Assembly: GCA_963824475.1 (NCBI GenBank) | Contig: CAWGPR010000005.1 | Coordinates: 434,001 to 498,000 of the forward strand | Length of the DNA: 64,000 bases | Reading direction: 5' to 3' | DNA from: Roseiarcus sp963824475 | Lineage (GTDB): Bacteria > Pseudomonadota > Alphaproteobacteria > Rhizobiales > Beijerinckiaceae | The notes under the pieces: generated by a model | Databases searched by the model: none | What the model saw: the letters and a program-made list of their open reading frames with translations, nothing else | What the model was told of the DNA's origin: nothing | Position numbers and translations under genes: made by a program | Shown here: in pieces, positions 16,904 through 25,264 of the stretch | Position numbering within the stretch: the stretch's first letter is position 1 | How the letters are laid out: each line of letters starts with the position of its first letter

Positions 16904-17515
16904 ATGGCAAGCGCCGAGTTCTGGTACGAGTTCGCGAGCACCTATTCCTATCCGGCGGCGCTCAGGGTCGGCGCGCTCGCCGAACAGCGAGGAGTAAGCC
17001 TCGTCTGGCGACCGTTCTTGCTCGGGCCGATCTTCGCCGCGCAGGGCTGGCGGGACTCGCCGTTCAACATCTATCCGGCCAAGGGCCGCTACATGTGGCG
17101 CGACCTCGAGCGGACTTGCAAGGCCATGGGCGTTCGGCTCAAGCGGCCCGAGCCTTTTCCGCAGCCGAGTCTCCTCGCCGCGCGCGTTGCGCTCGCGCTT
17201 GAAGGCGACGAGCGAGTGAATTTCTCGCGCCGAGTCTTTGCCGCCGAATTCGGCCAAGGCTTGGCGATCGGCGATCGCGCGATTCTCGGCGCGCTGCTGG
17301 CCGCATGCGGCGTCGATCCGGCAGCGGCGTTCGAGCGGGCCGAAAGCGAGGCCAACAAGGCGCGGCTCAAAGCCGAGTGCGCCCGGGCGGCGGAGATCGG
17401 CGTCATTGGCGCGCCATGCCTCGTCACCCAGGACGGCGAAGTGTTCTGGGGCAACGACCGGCTCGAACAGGGGCTCAATTGGGCCGCGGGCGCCCGCGTC
17501 GGCGACGACGTTTGA
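16904..17515 (+). CDS. 2-hydroxychromene-2-carboxylate isomerase (DsbA/GST-kappa family)
   Basis: This 203-residue protein has the DSBA-like thioredoxin fold of glutathione-dependent isomerases. The N-terminus ASAEFWYEFASTYSYPAALR carries the active-site Ser region typical of HCCA isomerase rather than a CxxC. WRPFLLGPIFAAQGW and the late cis-Pro segment GVIGAPCLVTQDGEVFWGND also fit. In naphthalene degraders the family isomerises hydroxychromene carboxylate; outside such clusters, as here, the substrate is open. The ATG at 16904 follows AAGGAGG; frames reaching further upstream would run through the terminator. Confidence 0.88.
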   Translation: MASAEFWYEFASTYSYPAALRVGALAEQRGVSLVWRPFLLGPIFAAQGWRDSPFNIYPAKGRYMWRDLERTCKAMGVRLKRPEPFPQPSLLAARVALALEGDERVNFSRRVFAAEFGQGLAIGDRAILGALLAACGVDPAAAFERAESEANKARLKAECARAAEIGVIGAPCLVTQDGEVFWGNDRLEQGLNWAAGARVGDDV

Positions 17516-17582
17516 GGCTCAAGCTTCTCTCGTCGGACGGTGGCGCGGCGGCATCCGCTCCATGCGGCGCGACGCCAAGGAC

Positions 17583-18797
17583 CTATCGGCTCGCCTGGAT
17601 ATGGTTGCGCAGCACCGAGTAGACTTGCGTTTCCCAGCGCTTGCCGTTGAAGACGCCGTAGTGCCCGACCCCCGCCTGCAAGTGATGGGTCTTCATATAG
17701 GGCCTTAAGCCAGAGCACAGGTCCTGCGCCGCGAGCGTCTGCCCGACGGCGCAGATGTCGTCCTTCTCGCCTTCGACGGTCAGGAGAAACGTGTTCTTGA
17801 TCGCGCGCAACTCAATCGGCTCGCCCATGTGCTGCATTTTCCCGAGCGGCAGCAAATAACGCTGGAACACCTGATCGACCGTCTCGAGATAGAAGTCCGC
17901 GCTCATGTCCATGATCGCGAAATATTCCTTGTAGAAGTCGCGGATCGCGTCCGCCTTCTCGATGTCGCCGGCGACGCGATGGTGGAAGAGGTCGATGAAG
18001 GACTTCGAGTGCCGCTCGGCGTTCATGCTCATGAAGGCGCAAAGCTGAAGAAACCCCGGATAGACGCGCCGGCCGCGTCCCTCGAACTTGGCCGGCACGG
18101 CGCCGATCATATTGGCGCGGAACCATTCGATCGGCTTTTCCTGGGCAAGCTCGTTGACTTTGGTCGGCGAGACCCGCGCGTCGATGGGACCGGCCATCAA
18201 GGTCAGGCTCGCCGGCTGGATCCCGTCGCGGTCGCGCGCCATGACCGCAGTCGCCGCCAGCGCCGAGACCGTCGGCTGGCAAACGGCGACGACATGGCAA
18301 TCCTCGCCGATGAAGCGCACGAAGTCGATGAGATGCTGGGTATAGTCCTCAAGCGCGAAGCGGCCGTCCTCGAGCTTGATGTTGCGCGGATTGATCCAGT
18401 CGGTGATGAACACCTGGTGATCGCGCAATAGAGTGCGGATCGTGCCGCGCAAAAGGGTGGCGAAGTGGCCCGACATCGGCGCGACCAGCAGGATCTTGGG
18501 ATCGTCCTCGCCGCCCTGCTTGCGGAACCGGAGCAACTGGCAGAATGGCGTCCACATGACGCCGCGCTCTTCGACCGGAACGGACGCGCCGTCGATCTCG
18601 ATGCTGTCGATGGCATAGTCGGGCCGCGCATGGGTGAAGCCGGCGAGCGCGACCAGTTCGTAATAGGCGCTCATCCGCCGCCAGGGCGATGCGCTCGGAT
18701 GCGCCGACCATGAGGCCAGGATCGCGTGGGCGTTTTGGGCGAGTAGACGCACGCGATCGCCGACGTCGGCCATCCCTTGATATGCGTCGTACATCAT
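17583..18797 (-). CDS. phaZ: Intracellular polyhydroxybutyrate depolymerase
   Basis: The 404-residue alpha/beta hydrolase matches intracellular PHB depolymerases. The nucleophile motif is VAVCQPT (Cys near residue 174), where the family uses Cys in place of the lipase Ser. Conserved LLVAPMSGHFATLLRGT, ITDWINPRNI and the C-terminal His segment HHLQAGVGHYGVFNGKRW are present. It degrades amorphous PHB granules to release 3-hydroxybutyrate units when carbon is short. The start is one of two adjacent ATGs (18797/18794). It is divergent from the glutathione transferase gene at 18917. Confidence 0.93.
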   Translation of the reverse strand: MMYDAYQGMADVGDRVRLLAQNAHAILASWSAHPSASPWRRMSAYYELVALAGFTHARPDYAIDSIEIDGASVPVEERGVMWTPFCQLLRFRKQGGEDDPKILLVAPMSGHFATLLRGTIRTLLRDHQVFITDWINPRNIKLEDGRFALEDYTQHLIDFVRFIGEDCHVVAVCQPTVSALAATAVMARDRDGIQPASLTLMAGPIDARVSPTKVNELAQEKPIEWFRANMIGAVPAKFEGRGRRVYPGFLQLCAFMSMNAERHSKSFIDLFHHRVAGDIEKADAIRDFYKEYFAIMDMSADFYLETVDQVFQRYLLPLGKMQHMGEPIELRAIKNTFLLTVEGEKDDICAVGQTLAAQDLCSGLRPYMKTHHLQAGVGHYGVFNGKRWETQVYSVLRNHIQASR

Positions 18798-18916
18798 GAA
18801 ATCGCCCGAGCTCTGGCGCTCGGGGTAGCAAAGCGTATGCCAGCCGCTTGTGGCACGTCCTTTGCTAAACCGCCCTCGGATGGATTTGCTTTTCTTATTT
18901 GCGGGGGATCGCCCCA

Positions 18917-19570
18917 ATGTCGCAAGCCACGCTCACCTTGAGCAGCAAGAATTACTCGTCGTGGTCGCTCCGGGGCTGGCTTATGGCCAAGCTCGCCGGG
19001 ATCGATTTCGAGGAGGTCATCGTCGCCCCCGACGACGCAGGCGCCCGCGCCGAGATCCTGCTGCTGTCGCCGTCGATCCTCGTTCCCTGCCTCACTTACA
19101 AGGGCATCCGCGTCTGGGACACCTTGGCGATCGGCGAGTTCTTGAACGAAATCGCGCCAAAAGCCGGACTTCTGCCTAAGGATCAGGCAGTTCGCGCCCA
19201 CTGCCGCTCAATTTGCGGTGAGATGCATTCCGGCTTCGTCTCGCTCAGGCAGGCGTTGCCGATGAACATCAAGGCGCATTTCCCCGGCTTCAAGATCTGG
19301 TCAAAGGCGCGCGCCGACATCGACCGCATCGTCATAATCTGGAGCGAATGCCTTCAGGCCTATGGCGGGCCGTTCCTGTTCGGCAAGATCACTATGGCCG
19401 ACGCCATGTACGCGCCGGTGGTGAGCCGGTTTCGCACCTATGGAATCCAACTCGACGGGGAACTGAAAAGCTACGCCGACCGCATCTGGGACCTGCCGGC
19501 GATGCAGGAGTGGCGCGAGGCGGCGCTGGCCGAAAGGGAGGAGATCGAGGAGCTCGAGGTCGAGTTCTAG
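18917..19570 (+). CDS. Glutathione S-transferase family protein
   Basis: This 217-residue protein has an N-terminal thioredoxin-like domain (LTLSSKNYSSWSLRGWLMAK, about residues 5-75) with the SxxSLR catalytic start seen in bacterial GSTs, and ILVPCLTYKGIRVWDTLAIGEFL carrying the cis-Pro and the glutathione-gamma-glutamyl contact region. An all-helical C-terminal domain follows. Detoxification or peroxide reduction is likely; the substrate is unknown. Its 3' end overlaps a possible antisense micro-gene. Confidence 0.88.
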   Translation: MSQATLTLSSKNYSSWSLRGWLMAKLAGIDFEEVIVAPDDAGARAEILLLSPSILVPCLTYKGIRVWDTLAIGEFLNEIAPKAGLLPKDQAVRAHCRSICGEMHSGFVSLRQALPMNIKAHFPGFKIWSKARADIDRIVIIWSECLQAYGGPFLFGKITMADAMYAPVVSRFRTYGIQLDGELKSYADRIWDLPAMQEWREAALAEREEIEELEVEF

Positions 19571-19659
19571 CTGGCCCCAGACGTTCTGGCGACGAAAGGC
19601 GGCGCTTTCCGCCGAAATGCTGGCCAAAACCACTGGAAAAGAAAGCTCCCCGGCTTCAT
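19567..19659 (-). CDS. Possible 30-residue micro-protein behind a strong promoter
   Basis: An ATG at 19659 preceded by GGAAG opens a 30-residue frame (MKPGSFLFQWFWPAFRRKAP then PFVARTSGAS) that ends in the last codons of the glutathione transferase gene on the other strand. It is downstream of a good minus-strand promoter at 19800-19773. It may be coding or simply part of a small RNA; evidence is thin. Confidence 0.25.
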   Translation of the reverse strand: MKPGSFLFQWFWPAFRRKAPPFVARTSGAS

Positions 19660-19772
19660 TTTTCTTCCGCAAAGCGAGCGATTTCAAGGCGTTACGTTAG
19701 AATTTCCTTCCGACCCCCAGCGCGGAGTCGCGCGCGAGTCCCCTAAAGGATTGCCGACAACGCATTCCCTCA

Positions 19773-19800
19773 ATCATAGTCGGTATTCTGAAAAAGTCAA
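19773..19800 (-). promoter_or_regulatory. Sigma-70 promoter with TTTTCAGAAT spacer
   Basis: On the minus strand TTGACT (19800-19795), 16-bp spacer TTTTCAGAATACCGAC, TATGAT (19778-19773). The -35 box overlaps the GNAT stop codon. A near copy with the same spacer length is at 36002-35975. Confidence 0.55.
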
Positions 19801-20378
19801 TATATTCTACCATCTTCTGATTTCTTGGATTTGCGAAAATTCAAGAGCCAGTCTTCACGCGCAATCTCATACTCGACCTCGCCGAGCTCGCTTCCGGGAA
19901 GAGGGTCGCGCCAGTGCGGATAGACGGTCCGCACGTGGGTCAACCCCGTCTTTTCCATCACCCGACGCGAGGCGAGGTTGACCGCCATCGTCGTGGCGAC
20001 GATCCGCGCCAAACCCATCTCTGCGAAACCAATCGCCACCAACGCGCCCGCGCCCTCGGAGGCCAAGCCTCGACCCCGGGCCTCGCACCGGAGTCGGTAG
20101 CCGAGTTCGCCAATCCCTTCGCGCACGCGACGGAGCGAGAACCATCCGACGAAGGCGCCCGAACTTGTCTCGACAGCCGCCCAGACATCGTCCTCGCCGC
20201 CGCGAGGCGTCAAGAAACTGGCTCCCTCGTCGACCGCGCCGTCGCGCGTGGGCCGGCCGCCGTTGAGAAAGCGCATGACCTCCGGATCGCGTTCGAGCGC
20301 GATCAGGTTCTCCCTGTCCGCCTCCCGAGCGAGCGACAGCGATAGGCGCGCCGTCTCAAGGGACGCAGTTATAGTCAA
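19797..20378 (-). CDS. GNAT-family N-acetyltransferase (RimJ/RimL-like)
   Basis: This ~193-residue protein is of the Acetyltransf_3 type. LETARLSLSLAREADRENLI starts the fold, and the acetyl-CoA pyrophosphate loop is in RCEARGRGLASEGAGALVAI (consensus Q/RxxGxG/A). NLASRRVMEKTGL is the late conserved helix. No ATG opens the frame; TTG at 20378 is the best start, 30 bp after the dodecin gene. Acceptor unknown; related enzymes acetylate protein N-termini, amines or antibiotics. The C-terminal ~10 codons (FRKSKKSEDGRIY) are A+T-rich. Confidence 0.8.
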   Translation of the reverse strand: MTITASLETARLSLSLAREADRENLIALERDPEVMRFLNGGRPTRDGAVDEGASFLTPRGGEDDVWAAVETSSGAFVGWFSLRRVREGIGELGYRLRCEARGRGLASEGAGALVAIGFAEMGLARIVATTMAVNLASRRVMEKTGLTHVRTVYPHWRDPLPGSELGEVEYEIAREDWLLNFRKSKKSEDGRIY

Positions 20379-20407
20379 TGCAATCGCGACGATGGCTGGC
20401 CGCGCCG

Positions 20408-20623
20408 TCAGTCTTTGCCTTCGTACTTGAAGGACACTTTGAGCTTGGTGCGATAGGCTTCGACCTTGCCCTTTTCGATCACCAGATCCTGCTCGACGAC
20501 CTCGGCCACGCGAAGGTCCCTCAGGCTCTTCGATGCGCGCTCGACGGCAGCCGCGGCCGCCTTCTCCCACGACTCCGAGCTCGTGCCCACCAGTTCGACC
20601 ACTTTGTAGACGCTTTCCGCCAT
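20408..20623 (-). CDS. Dodecin family flavin-binding protein
   Basis: The 71-residue protein matches dodecin, a dodecameric flavin storage and sequestering protein: MAESVYKVVELVGTSSESWE, AAAAAVERASKSLRDLRVAE and the beta-strand LKVSFKYEG. Length and pattern are normal. A GGAGGG ribosome site lies 5 bp before the ATG at 20623. The GNAT gene follows 29 bp downstream and may be co-transcribed. Confidence 0.93.
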   Translation of the reverse strand: MAESVYKVVELVGTSSESWEKAAAAAVERASKSLRDLRVAEVVEQDLVIEKGKVEAYRTKLKVSFKYEGKD

Positions 20624-20711
20624 GAGACCCTCCCTCGCCGCGGTCGTCGCAAATTGAGCTTCATGTGCGGCCGGGCGAAGCGGACACCTTGCGGCGCGAA
20701 CGCTTGGCGGG

Positions 20712-21323
20712 TCAAGCCGCGCGGGCGAGGCTTGAGAACATGCGGGCGATGAGGCGTCCGATTTCGGGCGCAAGGCGCTCAGGCTCAAGGCCTTCAAACG
20801 GTAGAGCGCGGTCGACCCACAGCGTCGCGAAGCCGTGCACGGCGGACCAGGCGACGAGGACGAGGGCCGTCGGGCCGCCCATCGGCGCCTGACCGGCCGC
20901 CTGGCAGGCGACCACCGCGTCGCGCAGGAAATGGAAGGCGCGCAACCCCGCCTCCGTCGGGCCCGAGGATTTCGAAGCCCCGTGAAACATCACGCGGAAA
21001 TAGCCCGGGGACGAGACCGCGAACGTCACATAGGCGAGGCCGAGGGCCTCGAGCCGGGCGCTCGCGTTGTCCGGCGCCGCATCGCGCGCCGCGATCAACC
21101 GAGCCCCGAGTCGCGCAAATCCTTCCTCGGCGATCAACGCCAGCAGCTCATCGCGGCTCGCGAAGTGATGATAGGGAGCGCCTGGAGTAACGCCGGCCCG
21201 AGCCGCCAGTTCGCGCAGGCTCACGGCGTCCACCCCATGCTTGGCGATCGCCTTGACCGCAGTCTCGATCAACGCGCGTTTGAGATCGCCATGATGGTAG
21301 TCGGCCTTTCTTTTCGCGCGCAT
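20712..21323 (-). CDS. TetR-family transcriptional regulator
   Basis: The 203-residue protein has an N-terminal HTH (ADYHHGDLKRALIETAVKAI, LRELAARAGVTPGAPYHHF, about residues 8-55) and a C-terminal ligand domain of the TetR_C_13/WHG type. It lies 44 bp downstream of a membrane-protein gene in the same direction; the pair is probably one operon that it represses itself. A palindrome over the promoter at 22126-22144 is the likely operator. Ligand unknown. Confidence 0.92.
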   Translation of the reverse strand: MRAKRKADYHHGDLKRALIETAVKAIAKHGVDAVSLRELAARAGVTPGAPYHHFASRDELLALIAEEGFARLGARLIAARDAAPDNASARLEALGLAYVTFAVSSPGYFRVMFHGASKSSGPTEAGLRAFHFLRDAVVACQAAGQAPMGGPTALVLVAWSAVHGFATLWVDRALPFEGLEPERLAPEIGRLIARMFSSLARAA

Positions 21324-21367
21324 GGATGTGCCGCGTCGTTCGTCCGCGCGCGCCGGCTTGCCTTCGC

Positions 21368-22087
21368 TCAACCCGTGCCGATAGCGGCGACGCTCGGACC
21401 GCGCCGCGCGATCTGGACCCCGAGCGCGACGAGAATCACGCAGCCAAACGTGACGCTGAGGCCGATGACGAGCGGCAGATGCAGGACGCCGATCGCATAT
21501 CCAAATCCGCTGATCGCCGCCGCAGCCCCGACCGCGATCCCGACATACGCCACAGCCCGCGGCATGAGCGGCTCGCTGCGACGGAGGTCCACGCAGAGGA
21601 CAGCGATAAAACCCAGCCCATAAGGGACGTTGCCGCCCGCGAACAGAAAGTCGAACCAGGACTTGACCGCCAGAAACGGTGCGAGATCGGCGCCATGCGC
21701 CAAGGGAAAGAACAGCGCCGCGGTCATCGAATCGAACACCAGGGCGAGCGCGACGCTGACCCCCACTAAGGCCCAGCCGGCCGGTTCGAGATCGCTCGGG
21801 CGTTCCCTCCTCGAAGCCAAAACGACGCATGCGGCGAGCAGCAGGCAATCGCCGAGGAAGGCGAAGCCTCCGGCGAGAGCCAACGGCTGCGGGCCGAGCT
21901 TGAGCGCGTCGGCGAGCGCCTGCGTCCGCTCGGCCGGCAGAGCCGGCAGCCCAAGCTCAGGCGTCAAGCGAGCGTAGAAGAGCGTGCCGACGAACAGCGC
22001 CGCCGCGCCCGTAGCCAGCAGCGCGCCTGAGAAGACATCACCAGACGCGCGCGCTCCTCGCGCTGTCTCTGCTGCAATCGCGGTCAT
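21368..22087 (-). CDS. Seven-segment membrane protein, function unknown
   Basis: This 239-residue hydrophobic protein has about seven membrane helices (for example FSGALLATGAAALFVGTLFY, AAISGFGYAIGVLHLPLVIG). It resembles uncharacterised DUF4386-like membrane proteins, but the match is only by general pattern. GGAGAACGTC precedes the ATG. It is the first gene of an operon with a TetR regulator, so its expression probably responds to a small molecule. Transport or signalling is possible, with no motif to decide. Confidence 0.8.
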   Translation of the reverse strand: MTAIAAETARGARASGDVFSGALLATGAAALFVGTLFYARLTPELGLPALPAERTQALADALKLGPQPLALAGGFAFLGDCLLLAACVVLASRRERPSDLEPAGWALVGVSVALALVFDSMTAALFFPLAHGADLAPFLAVKSWFDFLFAGGNVPYGLGFIAVLCVDLRRSEPLMPRAVAYVGIAVGAAAAISGFGYAIGVLHLPLVIGLSVTFGCVILVALGVQIARRGPSVAAIGTG

Positions 22088-22125
22088 GACGTTCTCCTGC
22101 GGTCAACTCGGAACGAGGGGCTTCA

Positions 22126-22144
22126 ATCTAAGCGATGATTAGAT
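22126..22144 (-). promoter_or_regulatory. Probable TetR operator over a promoter
   Basis: ATCTAA-N7-TTAGAT is palindromic and covers the -10 box of a minus-strand promoter: TTGACG (22164-22159), 17-bp spacer, TAATCA (22141-22136). A further half-site GCTTAGATTGA (22181-22191) is an exact inverted copy of TCAATCTAAGC (22123-22133). The set lies 36-104 bp upstream of the membrane-protein gene. Confidence 0.6.
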
Positions 22145-22264
22145 GTTGTGAGCGCGGCCGTCAAGGATAATCTGATCGGTGCTTAGATTGAGGGTTGGCG
22201 AGTTGTCTGGCGCCTTGATCGGACGCTGGCGAGGCTAGAACATGCTGACTTCAATCGACGTGAG

Positions 22265-22450
22265 ACGCCGTCATTGCGACCCCCGGGGCTTTTGGACCCG
22301 GAGGGAAGCAAGCCAGGGATCGTGGCAGGCCTTCGTTCCCTGGATTGCTTCGTCGCCATAGGGCGTCGAAAGACGGCCGTCCTTCGACGTCCTATGGCTT
22401 CTCGCAAAGACGGCGACTGCCGAGCGTCTTTCGGCCTGCTCACAATGACG
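22265..22450. repeat. Composite palindromic repeat, intergenic copy
   Basis: It contains arms GAAGCAAGCCAGGGA (22305-22319) and TCCCTGGATTGCTTC (22337-22351), one mismatch apart, then a 44-nt palindrome (22355-22398) starting GCCATAGGGCGTCGAAAGAC. That 44-mer differs at only five positions from the copy inside the DUF2063 gene (49873-49916). Confidence 0.75.
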
Positions 22451-22559
22451 GCGGCTGTTACAATCCACCAGATCTCACGAAGGCTCTCGCACGCGCCGCA
22501 GCTTCGGGTGAAGATCAATGCTCATCAATTGCGCGAACGACCCGAAGGCGGGAGCGATC

Positions 22560-23312
22560 ATGCCCGATGAACTTACCAAGCCGGCGCCGGCGATAGATCC
22601 CTCCGTCCTCGAAGCTGGAGCCAGAGATCGCTCGCGGCGCGCCCAGGCTCGAAGGGCGGAGCTTTTGGCCGCCGCTCTGGCGACGATCGCCGGCTTCATC
22701 GACGCCTACGGCATCATCGCTTATGGCGTCTATGTTTCCTTCATGAGCGGCAACACCACCCAGACCGGCTACCAGAGCGCGGAGGGCGCGTTTGGCCCCG
22801 CCGCGCTCTCGGCGCTGGCGATCCTGTTCTTCGTCGTGGGATCGTTCGCCGGGACCCTGCTCGTGCAGTTCGAGGGCCGTCTTGCACGACAGCTGGTGTT
22901 CGGCGTGGTCGCAGCCGCGCTGGCCATGATCATCGGCTTCACTCAGCTCGGCTTGCTATCCGGAGGCGCCGCCATCGCGGCCATAAGTTTCGCGATGGGG
23001 ATCATGAACAGCGCGCTCTCGCGCGTCGGCGCGCAATCGGTGAGTCTCACCTTCGTGACCGGAACGCTGAGCCGCGTCGGGTCGCATCTCGCGCTGGCGG
23101 CGAAGCGCGCGCCGCTGCCGGACGCTCAGGGACCGTGGGACACCCATCTGCGCCGGGCCATGCTCTTGGCGCGCGTGTGGGCCGGGTTCCTGGCCGGTGC
23201 GATCTTGTCGGGGGCGGCGACGCCGAGGTTTGGCGCCTTGGCGCTGTCGGCTCCGGCGCTGATCCTTGCCGCGCTGGCGGCGTTCGATCGCTCGGGCAAA
23301 GCGGGCGAATGA
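22560..23312 (+). CDS. DUF1275 (YoaK-type) membrane protein
   Basis: The 250-residue protein has the DUF1275 pattern: ATIAGFIDAYGIIAYGVYVS followed by FMSGNTTQTG, the hallmark of the family, then further membrane helices with LSRVGAQSVSLTFVTGTLSR. About six membrane segments are expected. Function unknown; the fold is thought to be transporter-like. The ATG at 22560 follows GGCGGGAG; an upstream ATG at 22518 is less likely. Its promoter region is occupied by a palindromic repeat. Confidence 0.88.
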   Translation: MPDELTKPAPAIDPSVLEAGARDRSRRAQARRAELLAAALATIAGFIDAYGIIAYGVYVSFMSGNTTQTGYQSAEGAFGPAALSALAILFFVVGSFAGTLLVQFEGRLARQLVFGVVAAALAMIIGFTQLGLLSGGAAIAAISFAMGIMNSALSRVGAQSVSLTFVTGTLSRVGSHLALAAKRAPLPDAQGPWDTHLRRAMLLARVWAGFLAGAILSGAATPRFGALALSAPALILAALAAFDRSGKAGE

Positions 23313-23364
23313 GGGCGGCGCGCGGCTCGGCCTTCAATAGGAGCTTCTCGGGCGGGCCTTAAGG

Positions 23365-23505
23365 CGTCATGGCCGGGCTTGTCCCGGCCATCCACGCAGC
23401 ATTGGCGTCACTCGCGGATCCGTTTCTGTTTACATAATTTTATCAGCAGCTTGCTCGCAGGAGTAGGTGTTCTCGTGGATGGCCGGGACAAGCCCGGCCA
23501 TGACG
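23365..23505. repeat. MITE-like element with perfect 32-bp inverted repeats
   Basis: Arms 23365-23396 (CGTCATGGCCGGGCTTGTCC...) and 23474-23505 are exact reverse complements over 32 bp, 77 bp apart. Each arm is itself palindromic (GGCCGGG-CTTGT-CCCGGCC). No open frame for a transposase lies between them. It sits just upstream of the HTH protein gene. Confidence 0.8.
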
Positions 23506-23523
23506 AAAAAGCGAAACAAATGC

Positions 23524-23552
23524 TTGCATAAAAAAGAACCCATGGATATACT
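23524..23552 (+). promoter_or_regulatory. Sigma-70 promoter of the HTH protein gene
   Basis: TTGCAT (23524-23529), 17-bp A-rich spacer, TATACT (23547-23552), 28 bp before the ATG. Confidence 0.6.
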
Positions 23553-23579
23553 GATTCCGAAGATCGGAAGGATGCCACG

Positions 23580-24110
23580 ATGGCCCAGGACGACGACAGC
23601 AAGACGACGCCGATCAAGCCCCCGCTCGGGAAACGACGCCGCACGACGAAACGCGAACTGGCGAAGCGTGACCTCAGGTTCATCGAGAAACTGGCCGCCG
23701 GCGTGACCATCGAGGAAATTGCGGCGAGCGAAGGGATATCGCCGCAATGGGCGCGGGAACGCAAGGCGGCGATTCTCGCCCGGCGCGCCATCGATCCGCC
23801 TCATGAGTTCATGCAGCTGCAGATCCGGCACCTGAGCGAGGCGATGCTCGTCGCCTACAGCGCCATGAGCGCCGGCAATGTGAAGGCGGTCGACCAGGTG
23901 ATCAAAGTTGTGCGCGAGCTCGACCGCTATCACGGGTTCGGCCCCTCCTCAATTCCGCAGAGTTTCGCCGCGCTGGCGCCGGTCGCGCCGCCGCCCCTCG
24001 CCCTGCCGGAGCCCCCGGCCGCGCTTGCTGCGCCGGAGGCGGAGTCCCGAGCCGCAAGCGAGCCTGGCGGCAATCCCGCGCTGAGCGAGGACAATGCAGT
24101 CGCGGAATGA
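23580..24110 (+). CDS. HTH protein resembling a phage terminase small subunit
   Basis: This 176-residue protein has a basic N-terminus (KRRRTTKRELAKRD) and a helix-turn-helix like those in small terminase and resolvase proteins (IEKLAAGVTIEEIAASEGIS, PQWARERKAAILARR, about residues 38-70). A helical part (residues 72-120) and a Pro/Ala-rich tail, probably disordered, complete it. No phage genes are nearby. It may be a domesticated DNA-binding protein; I cannot assign a role. It lies between a MITE-like repeat and the A+T-richer nuclease gene. Confidence 0.65.
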   Translation: MAQDDDSKTTPIKPPLGKRRRTTKRELAKRDLRFIEKLAAGVTIEEIAASEGISPQWARERKAAILARRAIDPPHEFMQLQIRHLSEAMLVAYSAMSAGNVKAVDQVIKVVRELDRYHGFGPSSIPQSFAALAPVAPPPLALPEPPAALAAPEAESRAASEPGGNPALSEDNAVAE

Positions 24111-24293
24111 AACAGCAATCCTCGCGGACTCGGAATTTCCTAGCTAGAATCAGTTGATTCGTGGGAAATCTGATGGGACCGAACCTGAGCTGGTCGCCTA
24201 CAAATCACTCGTAACCAGGTTCAGAAGTCGCTCCTTTCACGGGCAGGTGGCTATGGGGCAATTTCCGGCGAGACACCATCGCTCCTCGAGGGA

Positions 24294-25232
24294 ATGAACA
24301 TGCAAGAAGACGCTAACGAGGTGGCGAAGGTGTTTAAGCGCATCGCGGGTACCAGAGACTTGGTGAGTGAAGAGGACGTCAAGAACAAGGTCGTTCTGCC
24401 TATTCTGAGGGCCTTAGGTTATGACGATAACGACTTCAATTACGAGCGGCGAACAGGACGCGGTTACGTCGATGTAGTTGTCGACCGCTTCCCGACGGGT
24501 ATAGTTATCGAATCAAAGGCTCCACGAAAGAAACTAGACAACTACAGGGGACAGTTAGAAAATTACGTTTTTCGAAAGCACGGCAGAGACCGTGTTACGG
24601 TAGCAATACTAACGGACGGAAATAATTTTAACATTTATGCCGTGACTGGGGCCTTATACAGCGATTCTTTGGACGATCACCGGGTACTATCGTTCAACCG
24701 CTCAGATCTTAACAGCGCGCCGCTAGTTCCCAAATTGTTTCACCTACTTGGTAAGCAGAGCAACCAAAATGGCGCAATAAGTGATGCAATAGCTGAATAT
24801 CGTAAGAATGTGGAGCGTGTCGAAACAATTGATAGTGAGTTGAGGAACTTGAGAGGGGAGCGCGAACGAATTGATATTCGGATACAACAACTAGAGACGG
24901 AACGGACAGCCGTACTTGAATTTTCAGATCGAGTCATCGATAAGTCGAGGTATTCAAATCCACCGCATAATTATACGCGTGAAGCGAGTCCATATATTCT
25001 AGACCTACTAAGAAAAAGGGAAGCGTTTTCGGAACCCCAAGGTGTCCACCGCAGATGGCTCAACGAGCAGCTCATCAATAATGTAAAGGGAGTTCAAAAC
25101 CATCAAGCTGTCAGTTGGGGTATAATTGAGCTTGCAAGTAAAGACGAGGTCGACCACGAAGGCGGAAAAAACTCCGGTCGCCCCATTGGAAAAGTCTGGC
25201 TACTTAAAAAATCAGATAGGTCTGTCTCTTGA
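24294..25232 (+). CDS. HsdR-N-like restriction endonuclease fold protein with coiled coil
   Basis: The 312-residue protein starts with a domain like the N-terminus of type I restriction R subunits (VSEEDVKNKVVLPILRALGY, about 22-45). A PD-(D/E)xK nuclease core follows: GRGYVDVVVDRFPTGIVIESKAPRKKLD (split here: Asp in YVDVVV, E-S-K in VIESKAP, residues ~58-78) and VAILTDGNNFNIY. Residues ~160-205 form a coiled coil and the last ~100 are unassigned. No helicase, methylase or specificity subunit is adjacent. DNA is clearly A+T-richer and its codon use unlike the neighbours, so it was probably acquired by transfer. The second ATG (24300) has the better-spaced GAGGGA site. Defence role is inference. 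Confidence 0.7.
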   Translation: MNMQEDANEVAKVFKRIAGTRDLVSEEDVKNKVVLPILRALGYDDNDFNYERRTGRGYVDVVVDRFPTGIVIESKAPRKKLDNYRGQLENYVFRKHGRDRVTVAILTDGNNFNIYAVTGALYSDSLDDHRVLSFNRSDLNSAPLVPKLFHLLGKQSNQNGAISDAIAEYRKNVERVETIDSELRNLRGERERIDIRIQQLETERTAVLEFSDRVIDKSRYSNPPHNYTREASPYILDLLRKREAFSEPQGVHRRWLNEQLINNVKGVQNHQAVSWGIIELASKDEVDHEGGKNSGRPIGKVWLLKKSDRSVS

Positions 25233-25264
25233 AGAGCACCGATTTTCGTGGGCCGACAAAAGAA

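Noticed and set aside
23580..24110. Prophage remnant
   Set aside because: Only one terminase-like HTH protein is present. No large terminase, portal, capsid or integrase gene and no attachment site was seen.
24294..25232. Complete type I restriction system
   Set aside because: The protein is only 312 residues, lacks helicase motifs, and no hsdM or hsdS lies nearby.
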